This document shows positions 30,527 through 39,811 of a stretch of DNA of 64,000 bases, one piece after another. The notes under the pieces are model-generated. The model did no database searches. It was given only the letters and a program-made list of their open reading frames with translations, and was not told the origin of the DNA. Each line of letters begins with the position of its first letter. Positions within the stretch are counted from its first letter, which is position 1. Source of the stretch: Lentibacillus daqui (lineage in GTDB: Bacteria; Bacillota; Bacilli; Bacillales; Amphibacillaceae); NCBI RefSeq assembly GCF_027186265.1, contig NZ_CP114176.1:1922001-1986000 (forward strand), given 5' to 3'. A program made the position numbers and the translations under genes.

Positions 30527-31864
30527 CTAGTAGGCTGACAGGTATTGTTCTCTCTCCCAAGGGTGTACAGTCGTTCTAAACATATCCCATTCGATTTCCT
30601 TTGCTTCGACAAGGTGTTCATAAAGATGTTCACCAAGTGCTTCGATGACCACCTCGTCTTTTTGTAATTCTACCAGGGCGTCCGCTAAAGTTGCTGGTAA
30701 ATCTTTAATCCCGTTTTTCTCACGTTCTGCTTTGTCCATCACATAAATGTTGCGATCAATTGGTGTTGGCGGAGTTAGTTTATGTTTGATCCCATCCAGG
30801 CCCGCTGCAAGCAATACCGCCATGGCCATGTACGGATTTGCAGCTGGATCAACGCTTCTTGCTTCAATCCTGGTACTTAGACCCCGCGAATATGGGATCC
30901 GGACTAGCGGACTTCTATTTGTCCCAGACCAAGCTACATAACATGGTGCTTCATACCCTGGAACAAGTCGTTTGTAGGAGTTCACCGTTGGATTGGTCAC
31001 TGCTGTAAAATTAGTTGCATGCTTAATAATACCGGCAGTAAATTGATACGCTACATCACTTAATTGCATATCACCTTCAGGGTCAAAAAATTTATTTTCC
31101 CCGTTTTGGAACAATGACATGTTGACATGCATGCCGGATCCATTGACGCCAAATAGTGGTTTTGGCATAAAGGTAGCATGCAAATTGTGTTTTCGGGCAA
31201 GGGTTTTTACCACAAGTTTAAATGTTTGGATGTCATCCGCATGTTTTACAGCATCCGAGTATTTAAAATCAATTTCATGTTGACCTGGCGCGCTCTCATG
31301 ATGAGAAGCTTCAATTTCAAATCCCATTTCTTCCAGTTCCAACACAATATCCCGACGGCAATTCTCACCCAGGTCAGTTGGTGCCAGATCGAAATACCCG
31401 CCTTTATCATTAAGCTCTAAGGAAGGATCTCCGTATTCGTCCAATTTGAACAGAAAAAACTCTGGTTCTGTTCCAATATTGAATGCTGTGAATCCCAGTT
31501 CCTCCATCTTTTTTAAATTACGTTTTAAATTATAACGTGGGCACCCTTCAAAAGGCGTTCCATCCGGACTATAAATATCACAGATGAATCGGGCGACTTT
31601 CCCTTTTTCAGATGTCCAAGGGAATACAACGAACGTATCCAAATCCGGATATAGATACATATCTGATTCTTCAATCCGGACGAATCCTTCAATTGAGGAG
31701 CCATCAAACATCATTTTATTATCCAACGCTTTTTCCAGCTGACTTAATGGAATCTCCACATTTTTAATGGTTCCAAGCATGTCAGTAAACTGCAAGCGGA
31801 TGAATTGAACATTTTCCTCCTCTATTCGTTGATAAATTTGTTCCCTTGTTAACTTTGATCCCAT
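30527..31864 (-). CDS. glnA: Glutamine synthetase type I
   Basis: 445 aa GSI-alpha enzyme making glutamine from glutamate, ammonia and ATP, as a dodecamer. Motifs include FDGSSIEGF (about 55), the metal site GTEPEFFLF (about 130), HHESAPGQHE (about 190), NRSPLVRIP (about 315) and the C-terminal FRTTVHPWEREQYLSAY, which in B. subtilis contacts GlnR and TnrA. Second gene of glnR-glnA, about 95 bases after glnR. Feedback-inhibited GS would control GlnR activity at the operators upstream. Confidence 0.97.
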   Translation of the reverse strand: MGSKLTREQIYQRIEEENVQFIRLQFTDMLGTIKNVEIPLSQLEKALDNKMMFDGSSIEGFVRIEESDMYLYPDLDTFVVFPWTSEKGKVARFICDIYSPDGTPFEGCPRYNLKRNLKKMEELGFTAFNIGTEPEFFLFKLDEYGDPSLELNDKGGYFDLAPTDLGENCRRDIVLELEEMGFEIEASHHESAPGQHEIDFKYSDAVKHADDIQTFKLVVKTLARKHNLHATFMPKPLFGVNGSGMHVNMSLFQNGENKFFDPEGDMQLSDVAYQFTAGIIKHATNFTAVTNPTVNSYKRLVPGYEAPCYVAWSGTNRSPLVRIPYSRGLSTRIEARSVDPAANPYMAMAVLLAAGLDGIKHKLTPPTPIDRNIYVMDKAEREKNGIKDLPATLADALVELQKDEVVIEALGEHLYEHLVEAKEIEWDMFRTTVHPWEREQYLSAY

Positions 31865-31959
31865 GAATGTTCCTCCTAATTGATTGTATTAAATAGGTTG
31901 AACCCCAACTTCCAGGATGCACCTAATATATAATAATTTAAATAGTCATGGTTGAAAAT

Positions 31960-32376
31960 TTAAATTCGTGTGCCTTGGTAAAAGTTATTGTAAAATCTTG
32001 CAAGCTCTCCTTGCCTTAAGCTTGTTTTTCCCATTCTGCCCGCCTCATGAAGTTCATTTTTTAACATTTTTCGTAACTCTTTATCTGATAATATTGCATC
32101 TTGTTCTGCTTGTTTCTGTTGTTCTTGTAATAATTGCTGTTCTTTCAATAAATGTTTGATACCAGCAAGGTTGATGCCTTTATCAAGCAGATCCTTTATT
32201 TCAAGCAAATGGTCTACATCGTTAAAGGAAAACAACCGCTGATTCCCGTTCGTCCTTTCCGGTTCAATTAAACCATGTTCTTCATAATAACGTATTTGTC
32301 TTGCAGTTAGTTCAGTTAATTTCTTCACCATACCTATGGAGAATAAGGGCATTAAACGACGATCCTGATCGTTCAT
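31960..32376 (-). CDS. glnR: MerR-family glutamine synthetase repressor GlnR
   Basis: 138 aa. Winged helix-turn-helix of MerR type (LTARQIRYYEEHGLIEPERT, residues about 19-38) and a short helical C-terminal tail that receives the signal from feedback-inhibited glutamine synthetase. It represses its own operon in nitrogen excess. Two sites matching the GlnR/TnrA consensus lie just upstream. Directly precedes glnA. Confidence 0.95.
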   Translation of the reverse strand: MNDQDRRLMPLFSIGMVKKLTELTARQIRYYEEHGLIEPERTNGNQRLFSFNDVDHLLEIKDLLDKGINLAGIKHLLKEQQLLQEQQKQAEQDAILSDKELRKMLKNELHEAGRMGKTSLRQGELARFYNNFYQGTRI

Positions 32377-32408
32377 GTTAAAAACCCCCTTTAGCTATGA
32401 ATAGTAGT

Positions 32409-32459
32409 AGTTTATCTCATGTCAGTGTTTCTGTCAATCCTATGTAAGGTTTCCTGACA
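32409..32459 (-). promoter_or_regulatory. glnR-glnA promoter with two GlnR/TnrA operators
   Basis: Minus-strand -35 TTGACA (32432-32437) and -10 TAAACT (32409-32414) with a 17-base spacer. Operator 1 at 32443-32459 (TGTCA-N7-TTACA) fits the consensus TGTNA-N7-TNACA exactly. Operator 2 at 32420-32436 (one mismatch) overlaps the -35. The arrangement matches the two operators of the B. subtilis glnRA promoter. Confidence 0.85.
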
Positions 32460-32511
32460 TATATGACAAAAGAAAAAAGAGGCTGGGACAAAACTCCAGT
32501 AAATAAAAATT

Positions 32512-32558
32512 AAGGCGTAGGAGCTTACACTAAAAAAGTGTAGGCCCCACGCCTTTTT
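32512..32558. terminator. IS-internal 5' hairpin
   Basis: AAGGCGT/ACGCCTT with inner TACACT/AGTGTA stem, followed by T6, upstream of the transposase. It would block read-in transcription, as is common in IS elements. Confidence 0.65.
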
Positions 32559-32636
32559 TGACATTATTTTAGTAAACAAAAAGGACACCTTTTGATAAAA
32601 TTAAAGTGACCAAACAATAATTTTGGAGGTGTCCTT

Positions 32637-34298
32637 ATGTTTAAACATTATACCATGAATCAGGTAGTTTTGCCGCTAGATTTAGAAATTAAATTGAAAG
32701 AGAATGATATTGCTTTTGCGATCAATGATCTTGTCGAGAGTATTCCCGAAGAGGTTTTCGATGACTTTATACGACAAACCGGCCGTCCTGCATACCATCC
32801 TCGCATGATGTTGAAAGTCATTTTGTGTGGGTATACGCAATCCGTGTTTTCTGGTCGTAAAATAGAAGCTTTATTACAGGATAGTATCCGCATGATGTGG
32901 TTGGCTCAAGGACATGAACCCAGCTATCGCACGATCAATCGATTCCGTTCTAATCCACACAGCGAAAAGTTATTGCGTGAATGCTTTGTCCAGTTCCGAA
33001 ATCAGCTCGTGGAAAAGGAATTGATTGAAGAGGAAGCCATTTTTATTGATGGTACAAAAATTGAAGCGAACGCCAATAAGTTCACCTTTGTGTGGCGGAA
33101 ATCCGTTGAAAGATATAGTGATAAGCTAATCGAAAAGTCCAATCAACTGTATGATGAGCTGTTGGAGAAGGAGATCATCCCGGCAATAGAGCGAGAAACA
33201 GAAGAGGAACTTTCCGTTAAAGAAATGGAAGAAGTAGTCGAAAAGTTAGATGAAAAGGTTGAGGAATACGATAAAAAAATCGAAGCTTGTGAAGTTGGTA
33301 GCGAACGAAAGAAAATCCGTTCCGAACGTAAATTTCCAAAACAAGCTCGCAAGCAGTTTAACGATTTCATCACTCGTAAGCAAAAGTATCAAAACGATAT
33401 GGAGATTTTTGGTGATCGCAATAGTTACTCAAAAACGGATCCAGATGCGACGTTTATGCGCATGAAGGATGACTACATGAAGAACGGTCAATTGAAAGCT
33501 GGTTACAATGTCCAGATTGCAACGGAAGGTCAATACGCGCTCGCTTACGATGTTTTCCCAAACCCGACGGATACACGCACTTTAATTCCTTTTCTCGACT
33601 CGATTGAAGAAAACTTTTTCGAACTGCCGGAACACATTGTCGCGGATGCCGGATATGGCAGTGAACAGAATTATGAAGATATCATCGAGAATCGAAATCG
33701 AACGCCACTTATTACATACAATCAATATCGAAAGGAGAAGAAAAAGAAGCATAAGAACAACGCTTTTCATGTAGATAATTGGGAGTATAATGAGGACGAA
33801 GATACTTTTCTGTGCCCAAATGGACGGAAAATACGGTTTAGTCATCATTCCAAACGAACAGACAGGTACGGATTCACCCGTGAATTTAAAGTGTACGAAT
33901 GTGAGGACTGTTTGGGCTGTCCACTCCGCGATTTATGTACGAAAGCAAAAGAAGGAAACAACCGAAAAGTCTACATGAATGAAAAGTGGGAGTCCCAAAA
34001 AGAATATGTACGTACGAAGCTTTCAGACGAGAAAACTGGTGAAATTTACGGAAAACGTAAAATTGATGTAGAACCAGCGTTCGGTTTCTTGAAGGCTAAT
34101 TTGGGTTTTACTCGTTTTTCTGTCAGAGGAAAACAGAAGGTGAAAAATGAATTAGCCTTCGCATTGATGGCGGTGAATTTGAGAAAAAAAGCCGCCATTA
34201 ACGGTAAAATAGTACCGGGAGATGGAGAAATTCCTCAAAAAAGGTTCCAAGCAAATTTTTTATTGCTTGGAACCTTTTTATTTACTATTTTTGGCTAG
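32637..34298 (+). CDS. IS1182-family transposase
   Basis: 553 aa DDE transposase. N-terminal DUF772-type domain (RPAYHPRMMLKVILCGYTQS). Catalytic residues: Asp in IFIDGTKIEANANKF (about 138), Asp in VADAGYGSEQ (about 340) and Glu in DVEPAFGFLKANLGFTRF (about 485). A coiled-coil insertion lies near 170-250, and a zinc-like CEDCLGCPLRDLC near 425. TTTGGAGG stands before the ATG. Intact, so the element may still be active. The last codons overlap a terminator hairpin. Confidence 0.95.
   Translation: MFKHYTMNQVVLPLDLEIKLKENDIAFAINDLVESIPEEVFDDFIRQTGRPAYHPRMMLKVILCGYTQSVFSGRKIEALLQDSIRMMWLAQGHEPSYRTINRFRSNPHSEKLLRECFVQFRNQLVEKELIEEEAIFIDGTKIEANANKFTFVWRKSVERYSDKLIEKSNQLYDELLEKEIIPAIERETEEELSVKEMEEVVEKLDEKVEEYDKKIEACEVGSERKKIRSERKFPKQARKQFNDFITRKQKYQNDMEIFGDRNSYSKTDPDATFMRMKDDYMKNGQLKAGYNVQIATEGQYALAYDVFPNPTDTRTLIPFLDSIEENFFELPEHIVADAGYGSEQNYEDIIENRNRTPLITYNQYRKEKKKKHKNNAFHVDNWEYNEDEDTFLCPNGRKIRFSHHSKRTDRYGFTREFKVYECEDCLGCPLRDLCTKAKEGNNRKVYMNEKWESQKEYVRTKLSDEKTGEIYGKRKIDVEPAFGFLKANLGFTRFSVRGKQKVKNELAFALMAVNLRKKAAINGKIVPGDGEIPQKRFQANFLLLGTFLFTIFG
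34238..34279 (+). terminator. Terminator at the end of the transposase gene
   Basis: AAAAAGGTTCCAAGCAA/TTGCTTGGAACCTTTTT stem, 17 bp, lying inside the last codons of the transposase. Confidence 0.75.
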
Positions 34299-34324
34299 TT
34301 ATGTCCCAGCCTCTTTTTTCTCCC

Positions 34325-35569
34325 CTATTTTAGGCTTAATAAACCTTTATCGACCAGTTGACAAGCAGCTTCCTTTAGAGCAATTTTCACATGTTCATAC
34401 GTTAAGCCACCTTGGACAAAAGCCGTATACGGTGCGCGTAACGGACCGTCTGCTGTTAGTTCCAGACTCGCACCCTGGATAAATGTACCGGCTGCCATAA
34501 TTACATCGTCGTCATATCCGGGCATTGGACTTGGCACGGGGGAAACAAATGCATTAATCGGCGAATTCGCTTGAACTGTCTGGCAAAAGGCAATCATTTG
34601 TTCAGCATCCGGAAATGTCACCGATTGAATTAAATCTGTACGGTCAGCTTGATAATGTGGTGATGTAGTATAGCCGATTAATTCCAAAAATCGTGATGTC
34701 AACACCGCGCCTTTCAATGCTTCACCAACGACATGCGGAGCAAGGAAGAAACCCTGATACATTTCTTGTAGCATATTCAGGGTGGCTCCTGTTTCCTTGC
34801 CCAGACCAGGTGCCGTTAAGCGATGCCCGCATTGGAGTACCAGGTCTTTCCTTCCAATGATGTATCCCCCGGCTCGGACAATTCCGCCTCCCGGGTTTTT
34901 AATCAACGAACCAGCGATTAAATCTGCGCCGACATGCAGTGGCTCCTTATCCTCGACAAACTCCCCATAACAATTATCCACAAATACTAAAATTTTGGGA
35001 TTGATTTCTTTCACAAATTGTACCATTTCCTGAATTTGGGTGATTGTAAATGAAGGGCGATCATCGTATCCCTTTGAACGCTGAATAGCAATCACCTTTG
35101 TTTTTGCTGTAATTGTCCGACTAACCTGTTGATAATCAATCAAACCATCATCAAGCAGTGACACTTCCTGATAATTAATTCCAAAGTCCTGTAATGACCC
35201 TGAATCCAGATCATGTTTGCCTATAACTGTTTCAAGGGTATCATACGGCTTTCCAGTTATGTAAACAAGTTCATCACCTGGCCGCAGCAAGCCGAACAAT
35301 GCGGTGGATATCGCATGAGTACCCGAAACTATTTGCGGTCGTACCAATGCATCTTCCCCGCCAAACACCTCGGCATATACCGTTTCCAATGTTTCCCGAC
35401 CCATATCATCATACCCATAACCGGTTGTGGAATGAAAATGGCTGTCACTTACCCGATTATGTTTAAACGCATCAAGCACCCGTTTTTGGTTGATTTCTAC
35501 AATGCTTGCAATTTCATTATATTTGCTTTGACAATCCTGCTCTGCTTGCTTCATATATACTTCTATCAT
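34325..35569 (-). CDS. ynbB: YnbB, PLP-dependent aluminium resistance/methionine gamma-lyase-like protein
   Basis: 414 aa fold-type I PLP enzyme of the 'aluminium resistance protein' family, widespread in Firmicutes, reaction not established. The PLP lysine is in GSLIKNPGGGI (about 235), preceded by VFVDNCYGEF with the PLP-ring aspartate. The ribosome site AAGGAG lies inside the last codons of hflX, 13 bases before the ATG, so translation probably follows hflX. The end of the gene is three bases from the IS1182 terminal repeat, which does not cut it. Confidence 0.88.
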   Translation of the reverse strand: MIEVYMKQAEQDCQSKYNEIASIVEINQKRVLDAFKHNRVSDSHFHSTTGYGYDDMGRETLETVYAEVFGGEDALVRPQIVSGTHAISTALFGLLRPGDELVYITGKPYDTLETVIGKHDLDSGSLQDFGINYQEVSLLDDGLIDYQQVSRTITAKTKVIAIQRSKGYDDRPSFTITQIQEMVQFVKEINPKILVFVDNCYGEFVEDKEPLHVGADLIAGSLIKNPGGGIVRAGGYIIGRKDLVLQCGHRLTAPGLGKETGATLNMLQEMYQGFFLAPHVVGEALKGAVLTSRFLELIGYTTSPHYQADRTDLIQSVTFPDAEQMIAFCQTVQANSPINAFVSPVPSPMPGYDDDVIMAAGTFIQGASLELTADGPLRAPYTAFVQGGLTYEHVKIALKEAACQLVDKGLLSLK

Positions 35570-35576
35570 TCGTATG

Positions 35577-36812
35577 TTATTGCTCCTTTATATAACTTGT
35601 TAATGGATGATCTTCCCGGATGTAACCTTTCACTCGATATTTCATCAGTTTCGGATCAAAATGGCGCTCATCCATGATTGTTTCTTGTTCAAATTGGCTC
35701 ATGATCTTACCTTCATCCGGGTCAAGCCAAACATTATACCATTGCCACTCATCTCTTAATATTTCTTCCACCTTAGCCAGAATTCTTTGGATCTCGCTGG
35801 CTTCTGTTGCGCTCACCAGAATAGATGGATAGTTTGACGGAATAAAATCAGCTGTTAAACGATCCTTTTTATTATATACCGTTAACATCGGGATGGTATG
35901 AGCACCCAAATCCTTTAATAAAGCCATTACTGTATCCTGCTGCTGCTCCATATCCGGGTTTGCAGCATCAACAACATGCAAAATGAAATCGGCTTCGGTT
36001 ACTTCTTCCAATGTGGAACGAAACGAAGCGATCAATGCGGTTGGTAAATCTTGCAAAAACCCGACTGTATCCGTAATCAATGATCTGAAGCCAGATGGAA
36101 GCTGAATTTGCCGTGTTAATGGATCAAGCGTGGCAAATAATTGGTTTTCCTCCAAAGTTTGACTGTTGGTGATGCGATTAAATAACGTTGATTTTCCAGC
36201 ATTTGTATAGCCAACAATAGCAATTTGGAATACATGATTGGCTTTTCGTCGTTTCCGGTATTGTTCTCGCTGGCCGACCACCATTTTCAAGCGCCTTTTG
36301 ATGTCAAAAATCCGCTGTTGGATATGACGTCGATCGGTTTCCAATTTTGTCTCTCCTGGACCACGTGTTCCAATCCCTGCACCCAATCGGGACATGGCTA
36401 CTCCTTGTCCGCGAAGCCGCGGCAGCAAATATTCCAATTGGGCCAGTTCTACCTGCAGCTTTCCTTCTTTTGTATGTGCACGCTGCGCAAAGATATCCAG
36501 GATCAACTGGCTGCGATCAATAACGCGTACGCCGAAGTGTTCACTCAAATTGCGAATTTGTCCAGCTGACAGTTCATCATTGGCAATCACCAAATCAATC
36601 GCAAATGCTTCAAGTTGGTCAGTGATTTCCTCAATTTTACCTTCACCAATATAATGAGCGGGATGGATATGGTGGCGATTTTGCGTAAATATCTGGCACA
36701 CCGTACCTCCCGCCGTTTGACTCAAGGAAACTAATTCATCCAGTGAGGTGCTAAAATGTTCGTTTGTCTGTTGCGGCTTTTTCACCGCGATAATAAAAAT
36801 TTGTTCCGCCAT
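35577..36812 (-). CDS. hflX: GTPase HflX
   Basis: Ribosome-splitting GTPase, about 411 aa. N-terminal HflX domain (residues 1-165, ending with a glycine-rich loop LGAGIGTRGPGETKLE), coiled linker, then the G domain: G1 GYTNAGKSTLFN (about 205), G3 DTVGFLQDLP, G4 NKKD. The ATG at 36812 with AGAGGG upstream is preferred; the open frame reaches 36935 but earlier residues do not resemble HflX. Upstream of ynbB, as in B. subtilis ynbA-ynbB. Confidence 0.92.
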   Translation of the reverse strand: MAEQIFIIAVKKPQQTNEHFSTSLDELVSLSQTAGGTVCQIFTQNRHHIHPAHYIGEGKIEEITDQLEAFAIDLVIANDELSAGQIRNLSEHFGVRVIDRSQLILDIFAQRAHTKEGKLQVELAQLEYLLPRLRGQGVAMSRLGAGIGTRGPGETKLETDRRHIQQRIFDIKRRLKMVVGQREQYRKRRKANHVFQIAIVGYTNAGKSTLFNRITNSQTLEENQLFATLDPLTRQIQLPSGFRSLITDTVGFLQDLPTALIASFRSTLEEVTEADFILHVVDAANPDMEQQQDTVMALLKDLGAHTIPMLTVYNKKDRLTADFIPSNYPSILVSATEASEIQRILAKVEEILRDEWQWYNVWLDPDEGKIMSQFEQETIMDERHFDPKLMKYRVKGYIREDHPLTSYIKEQ

Positions 36813-36943
36813 GTCAACCCTCTTTTTCTGTTTACATATGCCTATATCATAGCAAAGAAATAAAGATGAAACAATTGTATCGAAATCCAAAAGCGCTCTG
36901 GGGTGCTGGTGTAAGACATGGCAAAAAATCGTCAATGATACGT

Positions 36944-37858
36944 TTAATCCTCACCGTATAGCTGTAAGTCACTACCGGTCAGACGGATTAAATCATCTGC
37001 GGTATAGTGCTTTTCGCAGAGTACTCTTACCGCATGCCGTCGTATTGCCTGTTCAATCATATTACGGACATATCGTGCGTTCGCAAAATTCCGTTCTCCT
37101 TCCCGGGTTTTTCGATAAAGATGGTCTTGTAATTTCCGTTGTGCATCCTGTGATAAGCGATATTCCCGAAGCGATACCATTTGCTTGGCGATGTCCATCA
37201 GTTGGTCAACATCATAATCCTGGAAATCCAAAATGAATGGGAATCGCGATTTTAGCCCCGGATTAAGTAGTAAAAAACGTTCCATTTCATAGGGATATCC
37301 TGCCAAAATCAGTACAAAATCATTTTGGTTATCCTCCATATGTTTAACAAGTGTATCAATTGCTTCTTTGCCAAAATCTTTTTCTCCACCCCGGGCTAAT
37401 GAATATGCTTCATCAATAAACAGCATGCCACCCATGGCCTTCTGAATAATCGATCTTGTTTTTTGTGCGGTTTGCCCAATATATTCACCAACTAAATCTG
37501 CCCGTTCCGCTTCAATAAATTGTCCTTTCGATAACAATCCCATCTCCAGATACATTTTAGCAAGCTTTCTGGCCACCGTTGTTTTCCCTGTTCCCGGATT
37601 CCCTTTAAAAAGCATGTGAAGTACTTGTTTGCTGGCGGAAAGGCCAATTTCTTTTCGTTTCTCACTGATCACGATGGTGGCATATATTTCTTTAATCGTT
37701 TTTTTTAGACGTTCCATTCCAATGAAGGATGAGAATTCCTGATCAATATGCGCGAATGGGCCATTATTCAGTTGGTCTTTATTCTGCCGCTCTGCTTTCT
37801 TATCATGAAAAACAATATTGATTTGCCCATTTTTATTGCGTACCATTTGCGTTTCCAC
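36944..37858 (-). CDS. spoVK: Stage V sporulation protein K (AAA+ ATPase)
   Basis: 304 aa CbbX-like AAA+ protein expressed in the mother cell. Walker A GNPGTGKTTVARKL (about 90), Walker B GGMLFIDEAYSLARGG (about 143), and the C-terminal lid with GERNFANARYVRNMIEQAIR. The GTG start at 37856-37858 follows AAGGGGTGA. Its biochemical target in spore maturation is unknown. Lies between hfq and hflX, as in B. subtilis. Confidence 0.93.
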   Translation of the reverse strand: METQMVRNKNGQINIVFHDKKAERQNKDQLNNGPFAHIDQEFSSFIGMERLKKTIKEIYATIVISEKRKEIGLSASKQVLHMLFKGNPGTGKTTVARKLAKMYLEMGLLSKGQFIEAERADLVGEYIGQTAQKTRSIIQKAMGGMLFIDEAYSLARGGEKDFGKEAIDTLVKHMEDNQNDFVLILAGYPYEMERFLLLNPGLKSRFPFILDFQDYDVDQLMDIAKQMVSLREYRLSQDAQRKLQDHLYRKTREGERNFANARYVRNMIEQAIRRHAVRVLCEKHYTADDLIRLTGSDLQLYGED

Positions 37859-37946
37859 TTCATCACCCCTTCGTCACGATAGTATACGTACGATAAGATG
37901 GAGGTGTGACAAACGCCTATGTAGAGGATGGAATTTGAAGGTAATG

Positions 37947-38026
37947 GATAAAGTGAAACTTCATTTAGTGGGGTGCTCTTCCCCCATTAATTAAGGAATT
38001 TATGGGCTGTTAATGCATGATAAAAA
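37947..38026. repeat. Dispersed repeat B, short copy
   Basis: Begins GATAAAGTGAAACTTCATTT then AGTGGGG, then CCCCCATTAA, GAATTTATGGGCTGTTAATG and ends at TGATAAAA. It matches, with an internal deletion, the longer copy at 45210-45371. It lies between spoVK and the hfq terminator. Confidence 0.75.
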
Positions 38027-38060
38027 TAAGCGGATACCAGTAACAAGTATCCGCTTATTT
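38025..38060 (-). terminator. Terminator after hfq
   Basis: AATAAGCGGATAC/GTATCCGCTTATT stem with T5 on the minus strand. Confidence 0.85.
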
Positions 38061-38063
38061 CGC

Positions 38064-38288
38064 TTATTCTTTTTCGAGATTTACATTTTTAACTGGGGCA
38101 AATGTGGAAATCGCATGTTTGAAAATCAGCTGTTGTTTACCATCTGTTTCAAATAAAACGGTAAAGTTGTCAAAAGCCTTTACGACTCCCCTGAGTTGAA
38201 ATCCGTTGGTTAAAAATATCGTAACCGAAATGTGTTCCTTTCTAAGCTGGTTCAAGTAATTATCTTGAATGTTTACGGATTGTGCCAT
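38064..38288 (-). CDS. hfq: RNA chaperone Hfq
   Basis: 74 aa Sm-like protein. Sm1 motif (IFLTNGFQLRGVVKAFDNFT) and Sm2 motif (KHAISTFAP, in place of the E. coli YKHAISTVVP) are intact. Forms a hexamer that binds small RNAs. GAGGAGG precedes the ATG. Downstream of miaA as in most Firmicutes. Confidence 0.97.
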   Translation of the reverse strand: MAQSVNIQDNYLNQLRKEHISVTIFLTNGFQLRGVVKAFDNFTVLFETDGKQQLIFKHAISTFAPVKNVNLEKE

Positions 38289-38325
38289 CCCATTTTCCTC
38301 CTCTTTATCTGTATATATTCTTATT

Positions 38326-39258
38326 CTATATTTCTTCCAAAAATCCTGCTAAATCAGCTAAAATAGTGTGAAATTTTTGATCAATCGTGTCGGGTTGAAC
38401 GGTATACCAGTGTACATCAACCTTATTTTTAAACCATGTAAATTGCCGTTTCGCAAATCGCCGGGAATTACGCTTGACATGCGAAATCGCATCTTCAAGT
38501 GATTGTTCCCCTTTTAGATAGGGAATAAACTCTTTGTAGCCGATCCCCCTCATCGATTGTTCATTTTCCAGTCCTTGTTGGTACAAGTTCGCCACCTCAT
38601 CCAACAATCCCTGCGCCATCATCTGATCCACCCGCTGATTAATTCGTTCGTATAATTGTTTTCGATCCATCTCCAATCCAATAAAAAGTGGATTGTACGG
38701 CGATTCACCCTGCCCCTGTTTATTTCCTGACATGGTTTTGCCAGTTGTTTCATAGATTTCAATCGCTCGAATCAATCGGCGATGGTTATTAGGATGGATC
38801 TTTGCTGCCTGATTCGGGTCAATCTTTTGTAAATACATATATAACTGATCCGGTCCATCACGTTGGATCATTTCTTCCAGTTGCTTTGTACGGGCGGGAT
38901 CACGCCGCTGCTCGGAGAATTGATAATTAAACAAGGCCGCCTGGATATACAGTCCACTGCCACCCGCTAAAATTGGCAGGTGACCATGTGCCGCAATTTG
39001 TTGGATGTAATGCTGGACGTGATCCCGGTAGTCTGCTACTGAAAAAGGTTCGTCGGGTTTTTTAATGTCAAGCATATAATGCGGGATTCCCTGCATTTCT
39101 TCCTTGGTTATTTTGGCAGTACCAATGTCCAATCCCTGATAAACCTGCATGGAATCACCGCTGATTACTTCACCATGAAAAGCTTTGGCAATTTCAATGC
39201 TAAGCCTGGTTTTTCCAACCGCTGTCGGCCCAACCACTGCAATAATGTTTTGTTTCAT
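38326..39258 (-). CDS. miaA: tRNA dimethylallyltransferase
   Basis: About 310 aa. Adds the dimethylallyl group to A37 of tRNAs reading UNN codons, the substrate later methylthiolated by MiaB (45860-47428). P-loop GPTAVGKTRLSIE (about 10), DSMQVYQGLDIGTAK with the catalytic aspartate, and the tRNA-binding insert are visible. ATG 39258 (MKQNIIAVVGPT, GGGGAG upstream) is preferred to an ATG seven codons earlier. Confidence 0.95.
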   Translation of the reverse strand: MKQNIIAVVGPTAVGKTRLSIEIAKAFHGEVISGDSMQVYQGLDIGTAKITKEEMQGIPHYMLDIKKPDEPFSVADYRDHVQHYIQQIAAHGHLPILAGGSGLYIQAALFNYQFSEQRRDPARTKQLEEMIQRDGPDQLYMYLQKIDPNQAAKIHPNNHRRLIRAIEIYETTGKTMSGNKQGQGESPYNPLFIGLEMDRKQLYERINQRVDQMMAQGLLDEVANLYQQGLENEQSMRGIGYKEFIPYLKGEQSLEDAISHVKRNSRRFAKRQFTWFKNKVDVHWYTVQPDTIDQKFHTILADLAGFLEEI

Positions 39259-39275
39259 TCCTACTCCCCTGTTAT

Positions 39276-39725
39276 TCATTCGTATGCTTCATAAGCTCTG
39301 AGCATCCATACATATTTCTCTAATGTTTTTTGCAATCCAATAAGCAAATCACTTGTTGGTTCGTCTTTGAGTTCCTTAGCAAGTGATAAGCCGGTTTCTT
39401 TTATTTCATGAATCATTTGTTCATAATCCTGACGTAACTGCACCATGATCTCATTTTCCTTATCGTCAGCAGTAGCCTCTGCTAAAGTTGTTTCCTTTAG
39501 ATATTTACTCATCGTTGCCAGTGGTTTACCTTCAATCATTAAAATACGCTCGGCAATTTCATCAAGATCATCGGCCACGGTCTGATACATTTCTTCAAAT
39601 TGCCGATGTAATTCAAAAAAGTGTCTGCCTTGTACAAACCAGTGGTACCGATGCAATTTCACATACATCAAGAAATAATTGGACAACAACTGATTCAAAA
39701 AATTAACCAAACGTTGATTTTCCAT
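39276..39725 (-). CDS. Dps/ferritin-like DNA-protection protein
   Basis: About 149 aa four-helix protein of the Dps family that oxidises and stores iron. The inter-subunit ferroxidase ligands are visible: H in HRYHWFVQG, H in FFELHRQFEEMY, and D/E in DDLDEIAERI. The usual aspartate four residues after the second His is Glu. ATG 39725 gives the normal Dps N-terminus; GGGGTG lies upstream. It sits between mutL and miaA, not a standard place in B. subtilis. Confidence 0.85.
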   Translation of the reverse strand: MENQRLVNFLNQLLSNYFLMYVKLHRYHWFVQGRHFFELHRQFEEMYQTVADDLDEIAERILMIEGKPLATMSKYLKETTLAEATADDKENEIMVQLRQDYEQMIHEIKETGLSLAKELKDEPTSDLLIGLQKTLEKYVWMLRAYEAYE

Positions 39726-39811
39726 ATATACACCCCATGTTGTTACGACCATAACGCAATAACTCAGTCTTTTTTCCTAGCCTTGACGGATGCATCCATA
39801 TTTATACTACC

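Larger units (their letters stand above)
32471..34321 (+). mobile_element. Complete IS1182-family insertion sequence
   Basis: A 1.85-kb element with 20-base perfect terminal inverted repeats (AGAAAAAAGAGGCTGGGACA at 32471-32490 and its complement at 34302-34321), a full-length transposase and two internal hairpins. No target duplication is obvious. It separates ynbB from the glnR operators: its left end is 12 bases beyond operator 1. Confidence 0.92.
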
